Part shown: piece by piece, positions 1-7,611 of the stretch
How positions within the stretch are numbered: position 1 is the stretch's first letter
How the letters are laid out: each line of letters opens with the position of its first letter
Assembly: GCA_947383695.1 (NCBI GenBank)
Contig: OX376642.1
Coordinates: 992,001 to 1,056,000 of the forward strand
DNA: 64,000 nucleotides
DNA from: Actinomycetes bacterium
GTDB taxonomy: Bacteria; Actinomycetota; Actinomycetes; Nanopelagicales; Nanopelagicaceae
Direction of reading: 5' to 3'
Translations under genes and position numbers: made by a program
The notes under the pieces: generated by a model
Databases searched by the model: none
Seen by the model: the letters and a program-made list of their open reading frames with translations, nothing else
Told to the model about the DNA's origin: nothing

Positions 1-118
1 CGTGACCAAAAGTGAATGAATCCGGGCTGTAATCTTCTTGTGGTTTGCTTGTAAATGGGAAGTCGAGTGTGAAGTAGTAATCCTCTTCCTTTAACTTCTT
101 TGGACCAAACAAACCCAT
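1..118 (-). CDS. Partial hypothetical protein (5' end only)
   Basis: The complementary strand has a start codon at 118-116 preceded, nine bases upstream, by a clear GGAGG. The frame stays open to the window edge for 39 codons. The visible N-terminus begins MGLFGPKKLKEED and is rich in aromatic and acidic residues (YYFTLDFPF). I do not recognise the family. It is transcribed divergently from the DUF4190 gene; the good ribosome site is the main reason to call it real. Confidence 0.55.
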   Translation of the reverse strand, partial: MGLFGPKKLKEEDYYFTLDFPFTSKPQEDYSPDSFTFGH

Positions 119-189
119 TTCGAGAACCTCCACAAATAGTCAGAAATTTTTTGACTTCTAAAGACTACCTTTTAGCCCGGCAAACGGTC

Positions 190-195
190 TATATT
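190..195 (+). promoter_or_regulatory. -10 element, leaderless promoter of the DUF4190 gene
   Basis: TATATT lies exactly six bases before the ATG at 202, so transcription would begin at or next to the start codon. This decides the start over an upstream in-frame TTG at 100, which would overlap the divergent gene. Confidence 0.6.
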
Positions 196-201
196 CCATT
201 C

Positions 202-480
202 ATGACACTTGAAGTAAATGAGAACCTTGAAGAAAGAGCGAAAGACCTAGCCATTTCATCTCTTGCCGTTTCAATATCCTGTATTTTCATGACCGCCGGA
301 TTACTTTCATTCATTGGGGCCATTATTGGACATATCGCCTTAGGAAAGCTGAAGAGCGTCGGGAACACATCACACACTGGTTTTGCAATTGCAGGGATAA
401 TTATTGGATATGTGGCAACTTCACTGTGCCTTTTATTGATTATCGGTCTATTTATGGCGGTCGGCTTAGCACTAATTTGA
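202..480 (+). CDS. DUF4190-domain small membrane protein
   Basis: A 92-residue protein with a soluble, acidic N-terminus of about 15 residues and two hydrophobic segments. Between them is a GHIALGKLK motif followed by GFAIAGIIIGYV, the signature of DUF4190, a two-helix membrane domain common in Actinobacteria and of unknown function. The start is set by a TATATT hexamer six bases upstream and by the absence of a Shine-Dalgarno sequence. It is followed by a strong terminator, so it looks monocistronic. Confidence 0.7.
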   Translation: MTLEVNENLEERAKDLAISSLAVSISCIFMTAGLLSFIGAIIGHIALGKLKSVGNTSHTGFAIAGIIIGYVATSLCLLLIIGLFMAVGLALI

Positions 481-498
481 TGTGAAGATCACTAAACC

Positions 499-536
499 AA
501 AACCCCCCACATCTCTCACGAGATGTGGGGGGTTTT
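499..536. terminator. Bidirectional rho-independent terminator
   Basis: A perfect 17-bp inverted repeat (AAAACCCCCCACATCTC and its complement) around a TCAC loop, flanked by A-tracts and T-tracts on both sides. It separates the converging DUF4190 and DUF805 genes and can serve both. Confidence 0.9.
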
Positions 537-552
537 GACTTTTAATATCTGC

Positions 553-867
553 TTATAGATCGCCGTACTTGTTTGTGCCTGGATTACTTGCAGTGCAAGC
601 AAGAACAAGGTTGTAAATAGGTACAAGAATGAACCAACCGGATCGACCTGTGTCATGCATGCGGCGAATTCCTACAGCTAGCTGAGGTAGCCATAGTGGA
701 ATGATGAACAAGTACATCAGGGCCGAGGTGCCCACTGCGGCGGCAACAACAGCACCGACCAAGTACATGATTATGTAAAAGAGATAGAAGAACCAGAACT
801 CGCTCCGACTAGCTCTTCCAGTAAATGTTGCATACTTCTTTAGACATACGGAAATTGCATTGCCCAT
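553..867 (-). CDS. DUF805 membrane protein
   Basis: A 104-residue protein matching the short form of DUF805. It has KKYATFTGRASRSEFW near residue 10, a hydrophobic central region, RRMHDTGRSGWF near residue 68 and a C-terminal NPGTNKYGD. The family is an inner-membrane protein of unknown function with three to four helices. The start is supported by AAAGGAGAG just upstream, so this gene uses a conventional leader, unlike many neighbours. A TATTAAT stretch further up may be its -10 element. It converges on the DUF4190 gene. Confidence 0.88.
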   Translation of the reverse strand: MGNAISVCLKKYATFTGRASRSEFWFFYLFYIIMYLVGAVVAAAVGTSALMYLFIIPLWLPQLAVGIRRMHDTGRSGWFILVPIYNLVLACTASNPGTNKYGDL

Positions 868-1069
868 AAGGCTCTCCTTTGCGTAGGTTATTAATAGGGT
901 AGAACAACAATCGCCAGATGTCTCGCACCTAATGCGCCCTTTCCCATCGTGTTGCTGTTCAATTTTTATGAATGGTCAGTTACGCATTTGGCGGGCCCTT
1001 CGCAAGATATTCCATTCCTTTTTGCGCAGAGGTCGACTACCCTCATTTCAACCTAAGCAAAGGAGCGGT

Positions 1070-1261
1070 ATGAAGATTTATAAGGTTATGACACAGAAGG
1101 ATCGTGCCTTCGGAGGAAAGTTCAACCCTGAAAAAGTGGAAGAAGCTTTGAACGGACTAGCGAAAGAGGGCTGGGAAGTCACGGGAGTGGTTTCAGCAGA
1201 GTTCCCTTCTTTCGGCGGTGGCCGCCAAGAATTAGTGATTTTCTTAGCTAAGGACGTATAA
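1070..1261 (+). CDS. DUF4177-like small protein
   Basis: A 63-residue protein (MKIYKVMTQKDRAF...) with the short beta-rich pattern of DUF4177: a first strand, then LNGLAKEGWEVTGV and a closing strand ELVIFLAKDV. Function is unknown. The frame is open upstream to 932, but AAAGGAG lies five bases before the ATG at 1070 and the upstream translation is Arg/Cys-rich and not protein-like, so the short form is preferred. It is followed after 34 bases by another small gene and may be co-transcribed with it. Confidence 0.72.
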   Translation: MKIYKVMTQKDRAFGGKFNPEKVEEALNGLAKEGWEVTGVVSAEFPSFGGGRQELVIFLAKDV

Positions 1262-1295
1262 ATTGATCGAGAAGTTTGGAAGAAAAGGCACTGAA

Positions 1296-1538
1296 ATGAA
1301 AGGTGTCTTTTTCACTGAAGGACCAATTGCTACTGGGAAAGTAGTTGGTGACGGTATGGTTTCTTCAGATCGTCAAAATATTTCAATTGAAATTCTCAAG
1401 GAAAAGATGGCAGATCAAGCCTTAGCTAAGGGTGCGAATGCCGTTGACAATTGGAAGTATGTTCAAAAGGGCTCTGTGTGGTCTTTTTCAAGTACTCGAT
1501 GGGTTATGACAGGGCGATTGTTGCACGTTGAAGAATAG
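1296..1538 (+). CDS. Hypothetical protein, possibly YbjQ-like
   Basis: An 80-residue protein with a central LKEKMADQALAKGANAVDNW and a closing strand WVMTGRLLHVEE. The order (strand, helix with an AxxxGANAV pattern, strands) recalls YbjQ-type putative metal-binding proteins, but the match is loose. A TTG at 1263 gives a longer frame; the ATG at 1296 with an AAGAAAAGG stretch upstream looks better. It lies between the DUF4177-like gene and a small membrane-protein gene on the same strand, probably one short operon. Confidence 0.55.
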   Translation: MKGVFFTEGPIATGKVVGDGMVSSDRQNISIEILKEKMADQALAKGANAVDNWKYVQKGSVWSFSSTRWVMTGRLLHVEE

Positions 1539-1558
1539 TTTCTTTTTAGGAGGAAGAA

Positions 1559-1744
1559 ATGCAAGGGTTCGGAGTTTTACTGTTTATGTGGGGCGTGCTT
1601 GATTACTTTATGGGAACTCAAGAGGTCGATGTTTACTACGACTGGTTTGGTATTTATCTTCCAGATGCAATTTACAATTACTCTCACTGGCTAGCTATGG
1701 GACTTGGAAGTATCATTTTTGCAGCTGGGAATAAAAGTAAGTAA
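1559..1744 (+). CDS. Small membrane protein
   Basis: A 61-residue protein with two likely membrane segments (residues about 3-18 and 44-57) separated by a Tyr/Asp-rich loop (EVDVYYDWFGIYLPD). TTAGGAGGAAGAA directly before the ATG is an excellent ribosome site. It starts 20 bases after the preceding gene. I do not recognise a family. Confidence 0.65.
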   Translation: MQGFGVLLFMWGVLDYFMGTQEVDVYYDWFGIYLPDAIYNYSHWLAMGLGSIIFAAGNKSK

Positions 1745-1748
1745 CTAC

Positions 1749-2303
1749 CTAACGAACGGTTTCTTGTAGGTATTCTTCGATTTCAGAAGTTAACTTTTCT
1801 ACGTTGCCTGGAGTTAACTCCAACTCCATCAAGACGTACGCACCTGAAATATTTCCGCCTGTACCACCGGCCCAAACAGAGTTCATTCCGGAAGTGTTCT
1901 GAAGTAAGGTTCCGAAGGTTCTTGGTACGAGTCCGACAACCCGCCATCCCTCGAGTCCAGATAGGCGCACATTTGCATCATCGTACGCACCAAAATTAAA
2001 TGAGCCCCCTGTAAGTTCTGAATCAACATTTATGTATTCGGTCTTGTGCAAATAGCACTTAAAGCCTGCTTTTACATCGGCAAGAATTCGCTGGTGCTCC
2101 TCGGTGATTCGATTCTGGCGGGCATTTTCTCTAACTTCTTTTTGCGCTGCCGCTTCTTTCGATTGGTCTTCGAATCTCTTCATCTGGCATGAGCCGCACT
2201 CGGTCGCCAAAAAGCCTGCCTTACCTCCACATGTTGTGCATGCTCCCACTTGAAAATCTCCACTCTTTAAGTAATTAAAGCTATGACCAGGAATTATGAC
2301 CAA
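1749..2303 (-). CDS. Zinc-ribbon protein with C-terminal DUF4177-like domain
   Basis: A 184-residue protein. A CxxC...CxxC zinc ribbon (CTTCGGKAG, then CGSCQMK) occupies residues about 20-42. A charged, probably helical linker follows (residues 43-80), then a region with SGLEGWRVVGLVPRTFG and a final YVLMELELT strand. That C-terminal pattern resembles DUF4177. The only early start is TTG at 2303, just after an in-frame stop; the next ATG would remove the zinc ribbon. Function is unknown. Confidence 0.62.
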   Translation of the reverse strand: MVIIPGHSFNYLKSGDFQVGACTTCGGKAGFLATECGSCQMKRFEDQSKEAAAQKEVRENARQNRITEEHQRILADVKAGFKCYLHKTEYINVDSELTGGSFNFGAYDDANVRLSGLEGWRVVGLVPRTFGTLLQNTSGMNSVWAGGTGGNISGAYVLMELELTPGNVEKLTSEIEEYLQETVR

Positions 2304-2377
2304 AAGCTATATGCCTAGTCAATGAAAATCGTAGACAATAATGACTAGGGATGGATTGACTGATCATGGGGAGAGCT

Positions 2378-3268
2378 ATGAGAAAAGTAAAGGCGTACGG
2401 CGAGATACTGGAAATTCCTGATCATAGAATCTTTTGGCTTTCCCGAATTGTGTACAGCTCCCCCTTTGAGTTAACTATTGCTTTTGTAATTCTGCTCAAC
2501 GCAATCTCACTTGGTTTATTAACCATGCCCGGGATTTCAGACAATGCAAGGGTTACCTTTGAGACTCTTGATAGGTATGCGCTTTATGTTTATACCGGCG
2601 AACTAATCTTGCGCTTGATCTCATATGGAACCAAGCCATGGGAGTTTTTCCGTAGAAGTTGGAACATTTTCGATTTCCTCATTGTTGCCCTGTCTCCAAT
2701 CTTTTCAGGACAAATCGTTATTCTCCGATTACTGAGATTATTGCGCCTAATTCGTATCTTTAGATTCTTGCCAGAGGTACGAGTTTTAACGGTTTCGATT
2801 ATTCGTTCAATTCCACCATTGCTCAGTATGGGTGTTTTGATTTTCTTAGCGCTATTCATTTATGGAATGGCGGGCGTTTACATGTTTGGCGAGAAATTGC
2901 CTCTTCACTGGGGAGATATTTCTATTGCACTTACAACTCTTTTCATTCTTTTAACATTAGAAAACTTCCCAATTTACCTTGAGGAAGCTGTGCTTGTGAG
3001 TCCTTGGGCTTTGCCTTTCTATCTTTCCTATATTTTCATCATTGTCTTCACCGTTTTGAATGTATTAATTGGAATTGTTTTGAATGCAATGGATGAAGCA
3101 AGGAATGAGAATCGTCAAAGAATTGAGAAGATTAAACAGCTAGATGAGATTGTTCATGAGGTTGATGACATGACCGCAGACGGCAAGGTCACAGAAGAGG
3201 AAATTAAGCACCTCAGAGAGAAAATACGAACTCTGGAGCGTTTGGCTGCAGGAAAGCAGGAGCAGTAA
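2378..3268 (+). CDS. Single-domain voltage-gated cation channel (BacNav-like)
   Basis: A 296-residue ion-transport protein with the six-segment plan of bacterial voltage-gated sodium channels. Segments S1-S3 cover residues about 28-108. The S4 sensor (RLLRLLRLIRIFR) carries five arginines at three-residue spacing (about 117-129). A pore loop TLFILLTLENF (filter at about 193-197) and S6 follow. The last 55 residues are charged and coiled-coil-like, as in channels that tetramerise through a C-terminal bundle. The filter reads TLENF rather than the TLESW of characterised BacNav channels. GGGGAG upstream favours ATG 2378 over ATG 2366. It would act in the plasma membrane; ion selectivity cannot be read from sequence. 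Confidence 0.85.
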   Translation: MRKVKAYGEILEIPDHRIFWLSRIVYSSPFELTIAFVILLNAISLGLLTMPGISDNARVTFETLDRYALYVYTGELILRLISYGTKPWEFFRRSWNIFDFLIVALSPIFSGQIVILRLLRLLRLIRIFRFLPEVRVLTVSIIRSIPPLLSMGVLIFLALFIYGMAGVYMFGEKLPLHWGDISIALTTLFILLTLENFPIYLEEAVLVSPWALPFYLSYIFIIVFTVLNVLIGIVLNAMDEARNENRQRIEKIKQLDEIVHEVDDMTADGKVTEEEIKHLREKIRTLERLAAGKQEQ

Positions 3269-3290
3269 AGAGTTAACGATCTTTTGGAGT

Positions 3291-3536
3291 TTAACTCTTA
3301 AGTTCTTTGATTTTTTCAACGACCTGCTTGGCAGATGGGTTCGTCATCGCGGTTCCATCAGAGAAAACAAGCGTTGGGACTGTGCGGTTGCCGCCGTTTA
3401 CCTTTTCAACGATCTCGGCGGTGCCTGGAACCTCTTCGATGTTGATCTCTTCGAAGGTAACGTCCAGCTCTGCTAATTGAGACTTAAGACGTTGGCAGTA
3501 GCCGCACCATGTAGTTGAGTACATAACGAAGGACAT
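3291..3536 (-). CDS. mrx1: Mycoredoxin (glutaredoxin-like)
   Basis: An 81-residue thioredoxin-fold protein with the redox site TTWCGYC (Cys11, Cys14), the cis-Pro region RTVPTLVF and the C-terminal helix NPSAKQVVEKI. CGYC with GGNRTVPT is typical of actinobacterial mycoredoxin-1, which reduces mixed disulfides of proteins with mycothiol. This implies the organism makes mycothiol (inference). The frame is open upstream to 3668, but that extension overlaps the divergent CPBP gene and is not protein-like. Confidence 0.85.
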   Translation of the reverse strand: MSFVMYSTTWCGYCQRLKSQLAELDVTFEEINIEEVPGTAEIVEKVNGGNRTVPTLVFSDGTAMTNPSAKQVVEKIKELKS

Positions 3537-3613
3537 TGCGACTACTTTCCGTTGAGGTTGCTGAAGTTTAGGGGCAATCCCCCCTTTGGCGCGCATTTGT
3601 CGGTGGGTGGGGC

Positions 3614-3619
3614 TAGATT
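3614..3619 (+). promoter_or_regulatory. -10 element, leaderless promoter of the CPBP gene
   Basis: TAGATT ends six bases before ATG 3626, and no Shine-Dalgarno sequence is present. Confidence 0.6.
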
Positions 3620-3625
3620 TTTGGC

Positions 3626-4420
3626 ATGAGGACATTGCGGATGTGGGTCGGGCTGATTGGGCTCTCACTGCTGTCCATTGTGATTTTGAACTTTTCAGGT
3701 GATGCCGTTCCCGGTGATCGTTTTGATGGAACTGTTAGTTACTTTGTTTTGGCCTTGTTCTCCTTCGCTGTGATCTGGTGGCTACGACCAGCAACATTTG
3801 CCTACATTGCACTTCCTGCATTTGGATGGAGATTTGTTATTGCCTTTGTTTTTATGGTGAATCTGATTGTTGTTCAGATTCAAGGCGAGGAATTCTCTGG
3901 GGTGACCACGGAAAAATGGATACGTGGAGTTATCTTTTTGATACTGGTTGCTGTTGCAGAAGAGATCTTTAGCCGCGGAATTGTCTTTGGTGTATTGCTG
4001 CGGCATGGATTAACGGTGGCTGTGATTGGCTCATCGTTGATGTTTGGGTTGATGCACATCAACACTTACATCGGAAACTTTGATGCCTGGCCTGCGTATT
4101 GGCATGTTATGTCAGCTGCCTCCTTTGGAATCTTTGCCTGTGCTTTGATGGTGCTGACCCGAAGTATCTGGATGCCGATTGTTTTACATGCCTTTTCTAA
4201 TGCTGGGTTGTTAATCACTTCAGCTGAAGATGTGCAGGCCGAGCGTGATTCAAATACCTCAGTTGAATTCTTCACAGGTTTGCTTCATCCGCTGCCTGCC
4301 TTTGCGACCTTTGTGATTCCATCCTTGATTATGTTCTGGATTGCAGCCGGTATTCCGTTGCATTCCCGCTTGCGCCAGTTGGCTATTAAATGGAAGTTAA
4401 TCGAGGTTAATCAAGGGTAA
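3626..4420 (+). CDS. CPBP-family intramembrane metalloprotease
   Basis: A 264-residue membrane protein with about seven or eight hydrophobic segments. The CPBP (Abi/CAAX) motifs appear in order: EEIFSRG (Glu112, Glu113, Arg117), FGLMHINTY (His144, Asn146) and a later VLHAFSN. These place the zinc-type active site within the membrane. Family members process prenylated proteins or act in bacteriocin immunity and stress; the substrate here is unknown. It diverges from mycoredoxin and its 3' end overlaps the S51 peptidase gene by 14 bases. Confidence 0.85.
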   Translation: MRTLRMWVGLIGLSLLSIVILNFSGDAVPGDRFDGTVSYFVLALFSFAVIWWLRPATFAYIALPAFGWRFVIAFVFMVNLIVVQIQGEEFSGVTTEKWIRGVIFLILVAVAEEIFSRGIVFGVLLRHGLTVAVIGSSLMFGLMHINTYIGNFDAWPAYWHVMSAASFGIFACALMVLTRSIWMPIVLHAFSNAGLLITSAEDVQAERDSNTSVEFFTGLLHPLPAFATFVIPSLIMFWIAAGIPLHSRLRQLAIKWKLIEVNQG

Positions 4421-5126
4421 TAACTTGGCCATCATGGAGCTGCTGATCTGGAAGTCCTTTTAAGACATGAACCTTTGCTTCGCCGACGACGATCCAGTGT
4501 TCGGAACCTGAGCGCTTAACAATCGCCGTTAGCTCATCGACTCCAATAAGAATTGAATCGTTGGGAACATGCAACAAAACCGTGGCTGCACTTTCTGGAA
4601 TCCACTTAAAGAACTTATTGAAGTGCGGGATGACACGGATTTCTGGAAGCAGGTTTAAACCAGCGGTTGGTGATTTCTTGAGCAAGCGAAAGTTTGGAAT
4701 CTGGGCCGATAGAACCATCGCACCTGCGCTGCATCCGGCAAGTGATGCCCCGCTTTGCCAATTTTCAACAATGGCGGTCCAGACAGGTGTATCGATTAAA
4801 ACCTCTGCAAGATGGTGTGGATCTCCTCCGGACATGTACATCAGTGCGCTGTTCTTAATCGCATCAACATGTTCTTGCTTAAATGCATCATCGCGGGTGT
4901 AGATCGGAAGGTGAACAGCTGTAACTCCTAAAGCATCTGCTTGAGTTTGGCCGAGTCTTTTCCAGTAATTCAGACTGTCCTGGCTTTCGCGGCCGGCAGC
5001 GGTTGGGATTTGAATGTAGCTCGCGGCTTTACCGTTTTTGATTCCATCGTCGAGCAAGGTTTTTTCAAAGGCGGTCATGGCAGGCAGGTATTCGCCCGAT
5101 CCAACTAACGCCAATGACCCGTTCAT
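4407..5126 (-). CDS. Peptidase S51 family protein (dipeptidase E/cyanophycinase-like)
   Basis: A 239-residue protein with the S51 plan: an N-terminal LVGSGEYLP, YMSGGDPHHL near residue 97, and the nucleophile elbow GCSAGAMVLS with Ser133. A His in VIPHFNKF near residue 165 completes a plausible catalytic pair. Relatives cleave Asp-X dipeptides or cyanophycin; which applies is not clear. The frame is open upstream to 5246, but TACACT six bases before ATG 5126 and the start of the conserved fold there support the shorter protein. Confidence 0.78.
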   Translation of the reverse strand: MNGSLALVGSGEYLPAMTAFEKTLLDDGIKNGKAASYIQIPTAAGRESQDSLNYWKRLGQTQADALGVTAVHLPIYTRDDAFKQEHVDAIKNSALMYMSGGDPHHLAEVLIDTPVWTAIVENWQSGASLAGCSAGAMVLSAQIPNFRLLKKSPTAGLNLLPEIRVIPHFNKFFKWIPESAATVLLHVPNDSILIGVDELTAIVKRSGSEHWIVVGEAKVHVLKGLPDQQLHDGQVITLD

Positions 5127-5132
5127 GGAGCC

Positions 5133-5138
5133 AGTGTA
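5133..5138 (-). promoter_or_regulatory. -10 element, leaderless promoter of the S51 peptidase gene
   Basis: TACACT on the minus strand, separated from the ATG (5126) by six bases. It fixes the start. Confidence 0.6.
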
Positions 5139-5246
5139 GGTCCACAAAACTGCGCAAATTTTGGGAGTTTTTTGGGAATCTCTTACTGGTTGAGCGCTTT
5201 TCAAGTAGTGTGACGGCAAGTTTTGGAGAGAAACGGGGTTAGCCAA

Positions 5247-6272
5247 GTGAGCTCACAGGGTTCAGTCATTATCTCCCTGCGTGGCTTGGCAAAAAGTTTT
5301 GGCGCAGTCCGCGCAGTAGATGGTGTTGATCTCGATATATACCAAGGTGAGTTTCTTACTCTTTTAGGACCATCTGGATCAGGCAAGACAACTGTTCTTC
5401 GAATGATTGCAGGATTTGAAGCACCTGATGCAGGAACTATTCAACTTAATGGCGCTGACATAACTCATCTGCCTGCGTATGAGCGAGATGTCAATACTGT
5501 TTTTCAAGATTATGCGCTCTTTCCTCATATGGATGTCATTTCAAATATTGAGTATGGCCTGCGCGTTAAAGGAATTGGCAAGAATGAACGCCGTGAACAG
5601 GCGATGGTTGCCTTGCAACAAGTTCGCCTTGAAGGGTATGAGAGTAGAAAACCAAATCAGTTATCTGGTGGACAACGTCAACGTGTTGCTTTAGCGCGTG
5701 CATTGGTCAATCGTCCTGCGGTGTTATTGCTTGATGAACCACTTGGTGCGCTGGATCTAAAGCTGCGCGAGCAGATGCAGATTGAGTTAAAAGAGTTGCA
5801 GCGCCAAGTTGGAATCACCTTTATTTTTGTCACACATGATCAAGAGGAAGCGCTCACCATGTCAGACCGAGTCGCTGTTTTTGATCGCGGAAAGATCCAA
5901 CAACTAGATAAGCCTTCAGCGATTTATGAACGTCCAGCAAACTCATTTGTTGCCGGCTTTGTCGGTATCTCTAATTTGATTTCAGGTGAGGCTGGTCAGA
6001 AATTATTGGGTAAGCCTGGAACGTGGCTTGTTCGTCCAGAAAAGATCGAGATTGATGCGCAGGTGCCAGGCGGACGAAGCACTACTGGTGTAATCCGCGA
6101 GGTTGAATACCTTGGGCCTGCAACCCGTTTCTTAGTTGATTTAGAGGGTGGTATCTCATTGATGGCGCTTCGTCAGAACACTTCAGAGAGTGCAAACACC
6201 GTGGCTTCAATGCGAAACAGCACGGTAAAGGTCAGCTGGAGCATCGATAGCGAGTTCCATGTAGAAAATTAG
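5247..6272 (+). CDS. potA: Spermidine/putrescine-type ABC transporter ATP-binding protein
   Basis: A protein of about 341 residues with an N-terminal ABC ATPase and a C-terminal TOBE-like domain. Visible are Walker A GPSGSGKTT, the Q-loop VFQDYALFPHM, the signature LSGGQRQRVALARAL, Walker B VLLLDEPLGALD and the switch VTHDQEEAL. With potD, potB and potC it forms an importer for polyamines or related small amines, energised by ATP at the inner face of the membrane. A TAGTGT hexamer at 5206-5211 would start a transcript near 5218, which favours GTG 5247 (GGGG eight bases upstream) over TTG 5223. Confidence 0.9.
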   Translation: MSSQGSVIISLRGLAKSFGAVRAVDGVDLDIYQGEFLTLLGPSGSGKTTVLRMIAGFEAPDAGTIQLNGADITHLPAYERDVNTVFQDYALFPHMDVISNIEYGLRVKGIGKNERREQAMVALQQVRLEGYESRKPNQLSGGQRQRVALARALVNRPAVLLLDEPLGALDLKLREQMQIELKELQRQVGITFIFVTHDQEEALTMSDRVAVFDRGKIQQLDKPSAIYERPANSFVAGFVGISNLISGEAGQKLLGKPGTWLVRPEKIEIDAQVPGGRSTTGVIREVEYLGPATRFLVDLEGGISLMALRQNTSESANTVASMRNSTVKVSWSIDSEFHVEN

Positions 6273-6353
6273 GATTCTCAACTAGCTAGCAGTTGAGGAA
6301 CGCGCTGGAAATTCTGGCGCGATGTCGCAAAGGAGCGACAGAAAGGAACGCGA

Positions 6354-7532
6354 GTGAAGATCACACGAGTTCGAAAGTCCGTAATTGCAATTGCGGCAGG
6401 AGCGCTACTACTGAGCGGATGTTCAAGTTCAGATAGCGAATCCGCAGGCGGTGCGTACGCAGGTCCTGTTAAAGATACCCCCGGAACAATCAATGTTCTC
6501 GCTTGGCCAGGATACGCAGAAGATGGTTCAACAGATCCAAATGTTGACTGGGTAACACCTTTTGAAAAAGAAACAGGTTGTACGGTTAATGTAAAGACAT
6601 ACGGAACATCTGATGAAGCTGTTCAATTGATGCAAAGTGGTGGCTACGATGTGGTGAGCGCCTCTGGAGATGCATCTCTTCGCTTAATCTTCGGTGGAGA
6701 TCTACAGCCAGTTAATTTGGATTTGATTCCAAATTACGCAGATGTATTCGATAACTTGAAGGACCGTCCTTGGAACACAATCGATGGTGCAAACTACGGC
6801 GTACCTCATGGTCGCGGAGCAAATGTTTTGCAGTACACCATCGACAAGGTTAAGCCAGCACCAGACTCATGGTCTGTTGTCTGGGAGCCAAACTCTCCAC
6901 TTAAGGGCAAGATCACAGCATATGACTCAGCAATTTACATTGCAGATGCAGCTGTGTACCTAATGTCTACAAAGCCAGAGCTTGGAATTACAGATCCATA
7001 TGCACTTGATCAAACACAGTTTGATGCAGCGATGGCATTGCTCAAGCAGCAGAAGCCATTAGTTGCTGAGTACTGGGCTGATTACACCAAGTATGTGGCT
7101 GCTGTTCAGGCAGGAAGCATTGTCGCTGGAACTTCATGGCAGGTTATTGCCAATGTTCTTAATGGCGAGAAGGCAACTGTTGGCGCTGTTAAGCCTAAGG
7201 AAGGCGCAACAGGTTGGTCAGATACTTGGATGATCTCTAAGAACACTGAGTCAATTGACTGTGCTTACAAGTGGTTGAACTGGATTATTTCTCCAGCAAC
7301 TAATGCACAAGCTGCTGAGTACTTTGGTGAAGCACCAGCTAACTCAAAGGCATGTGCACTAACTGCAAGCAAGACACACTGCGAGTCATACCATGCAGAA
7401 GAGACTGACTACTGGTCAAATGTCTACTACTGGAAGACTCCAACAGAAGAGTGCCTAGATGGACGTACGGATGTTAAATGTATTCCGTATGCCGAATGGG
7501 TTAAGGCTTGGTCAAGCTTTAGAAACTCTTAA
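6354..7532 (+). CDS. potD: Polyamine-type ABC transporter substrate-binding lipoprotein
   Basis: A 392-residue lipoprotein. The first 25 residues are a signal peptide ending in the lipobox LLSGC, and a Ser-rich linker follows. The mature part is a type II periplasmic-binding fold of the PotD/PotF kind (INVLAWPGY, PHGRGANVLQY, AGTSWQVIANVL). It would sit on the outer face of the membrane and deliver the ligand to PotBC. The GTG start is supported by GAAAGGAAC. The C-terminal third contains several cysteines, some probably disulfide-bonded. Ligand class is inferred from family; spermidine or putrescine is likely but not proven. Confidence 0.9.
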   Translation: MKITRVRKSVIAIAAGALLLSGCSSSDSESAGGAYAGPVKDTPGTINVLAWPGYAEDGSTDPNVDWVTPFEKETGCTVNVKTYGTSDEAVQLMQSGGYDVVSASGDASLRLIFGGDLQPVNLDLIPNYADVFDNLKDRPWNTIDGANYGVPHGRGANVLQYTIDKVKPAPDSWSVVWEPNSPLKGKITAYDSAIYIADAAVYLMSTKPELGITDPYALDQTQFDAAMALLKQQKPLVAEYWADYTKYVAAVQAGSIVAGTSWQVIANVLNGEKATVGAVKPKEGATGWSDTWMISKNTESIDCAYKWLNWIISPATNAQAAEYFGEAPANSKACALTASKTHCESYHAEETDYWSNVYYWKTPTEECLDGRTDVKCIPYAEWVKAWSSFRNS

Positions 7533-7540
7533 TCGGTAGG

Positions 7541-7574
7541 TGATGTGGGCACTTGGTTTCAGGTGCCCACATCA
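7541..7574 (+). promoter_or_regulatory. Intercistronic hairpin between potD and potB
   Basis: A perfect 12-bp stem (TGATGTGGGCAC with its complement) around a 10-base loop lies just after the potD stop. There is no run of T after it, so it is a poor terminator. It more likely blocks 3' exonucleases and keeps the binding-protein message abundant relative to the permeases, or gives partial read-through. Confidence 0.7.
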
Positions 7575-7611
7575 CGTCGATTTCTTAACAACATGAAATG
7601 AATCAAAAAAA

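Noticed and set aside
100-201. TTG start at 100 for the DUF4190 gene
   Set aside because: It would overlap a divergent gene with a good GGAGG site, and the residues before 202 are not part of the domain; a leaderless hexamer points to ATG 202.
932-1069. Upstream extension of the DUF4177-like gene
   Set aside because: The extra 46 residues are Cys/Arg-rich without pattern, and AAAGGAG marks ATG 1070.
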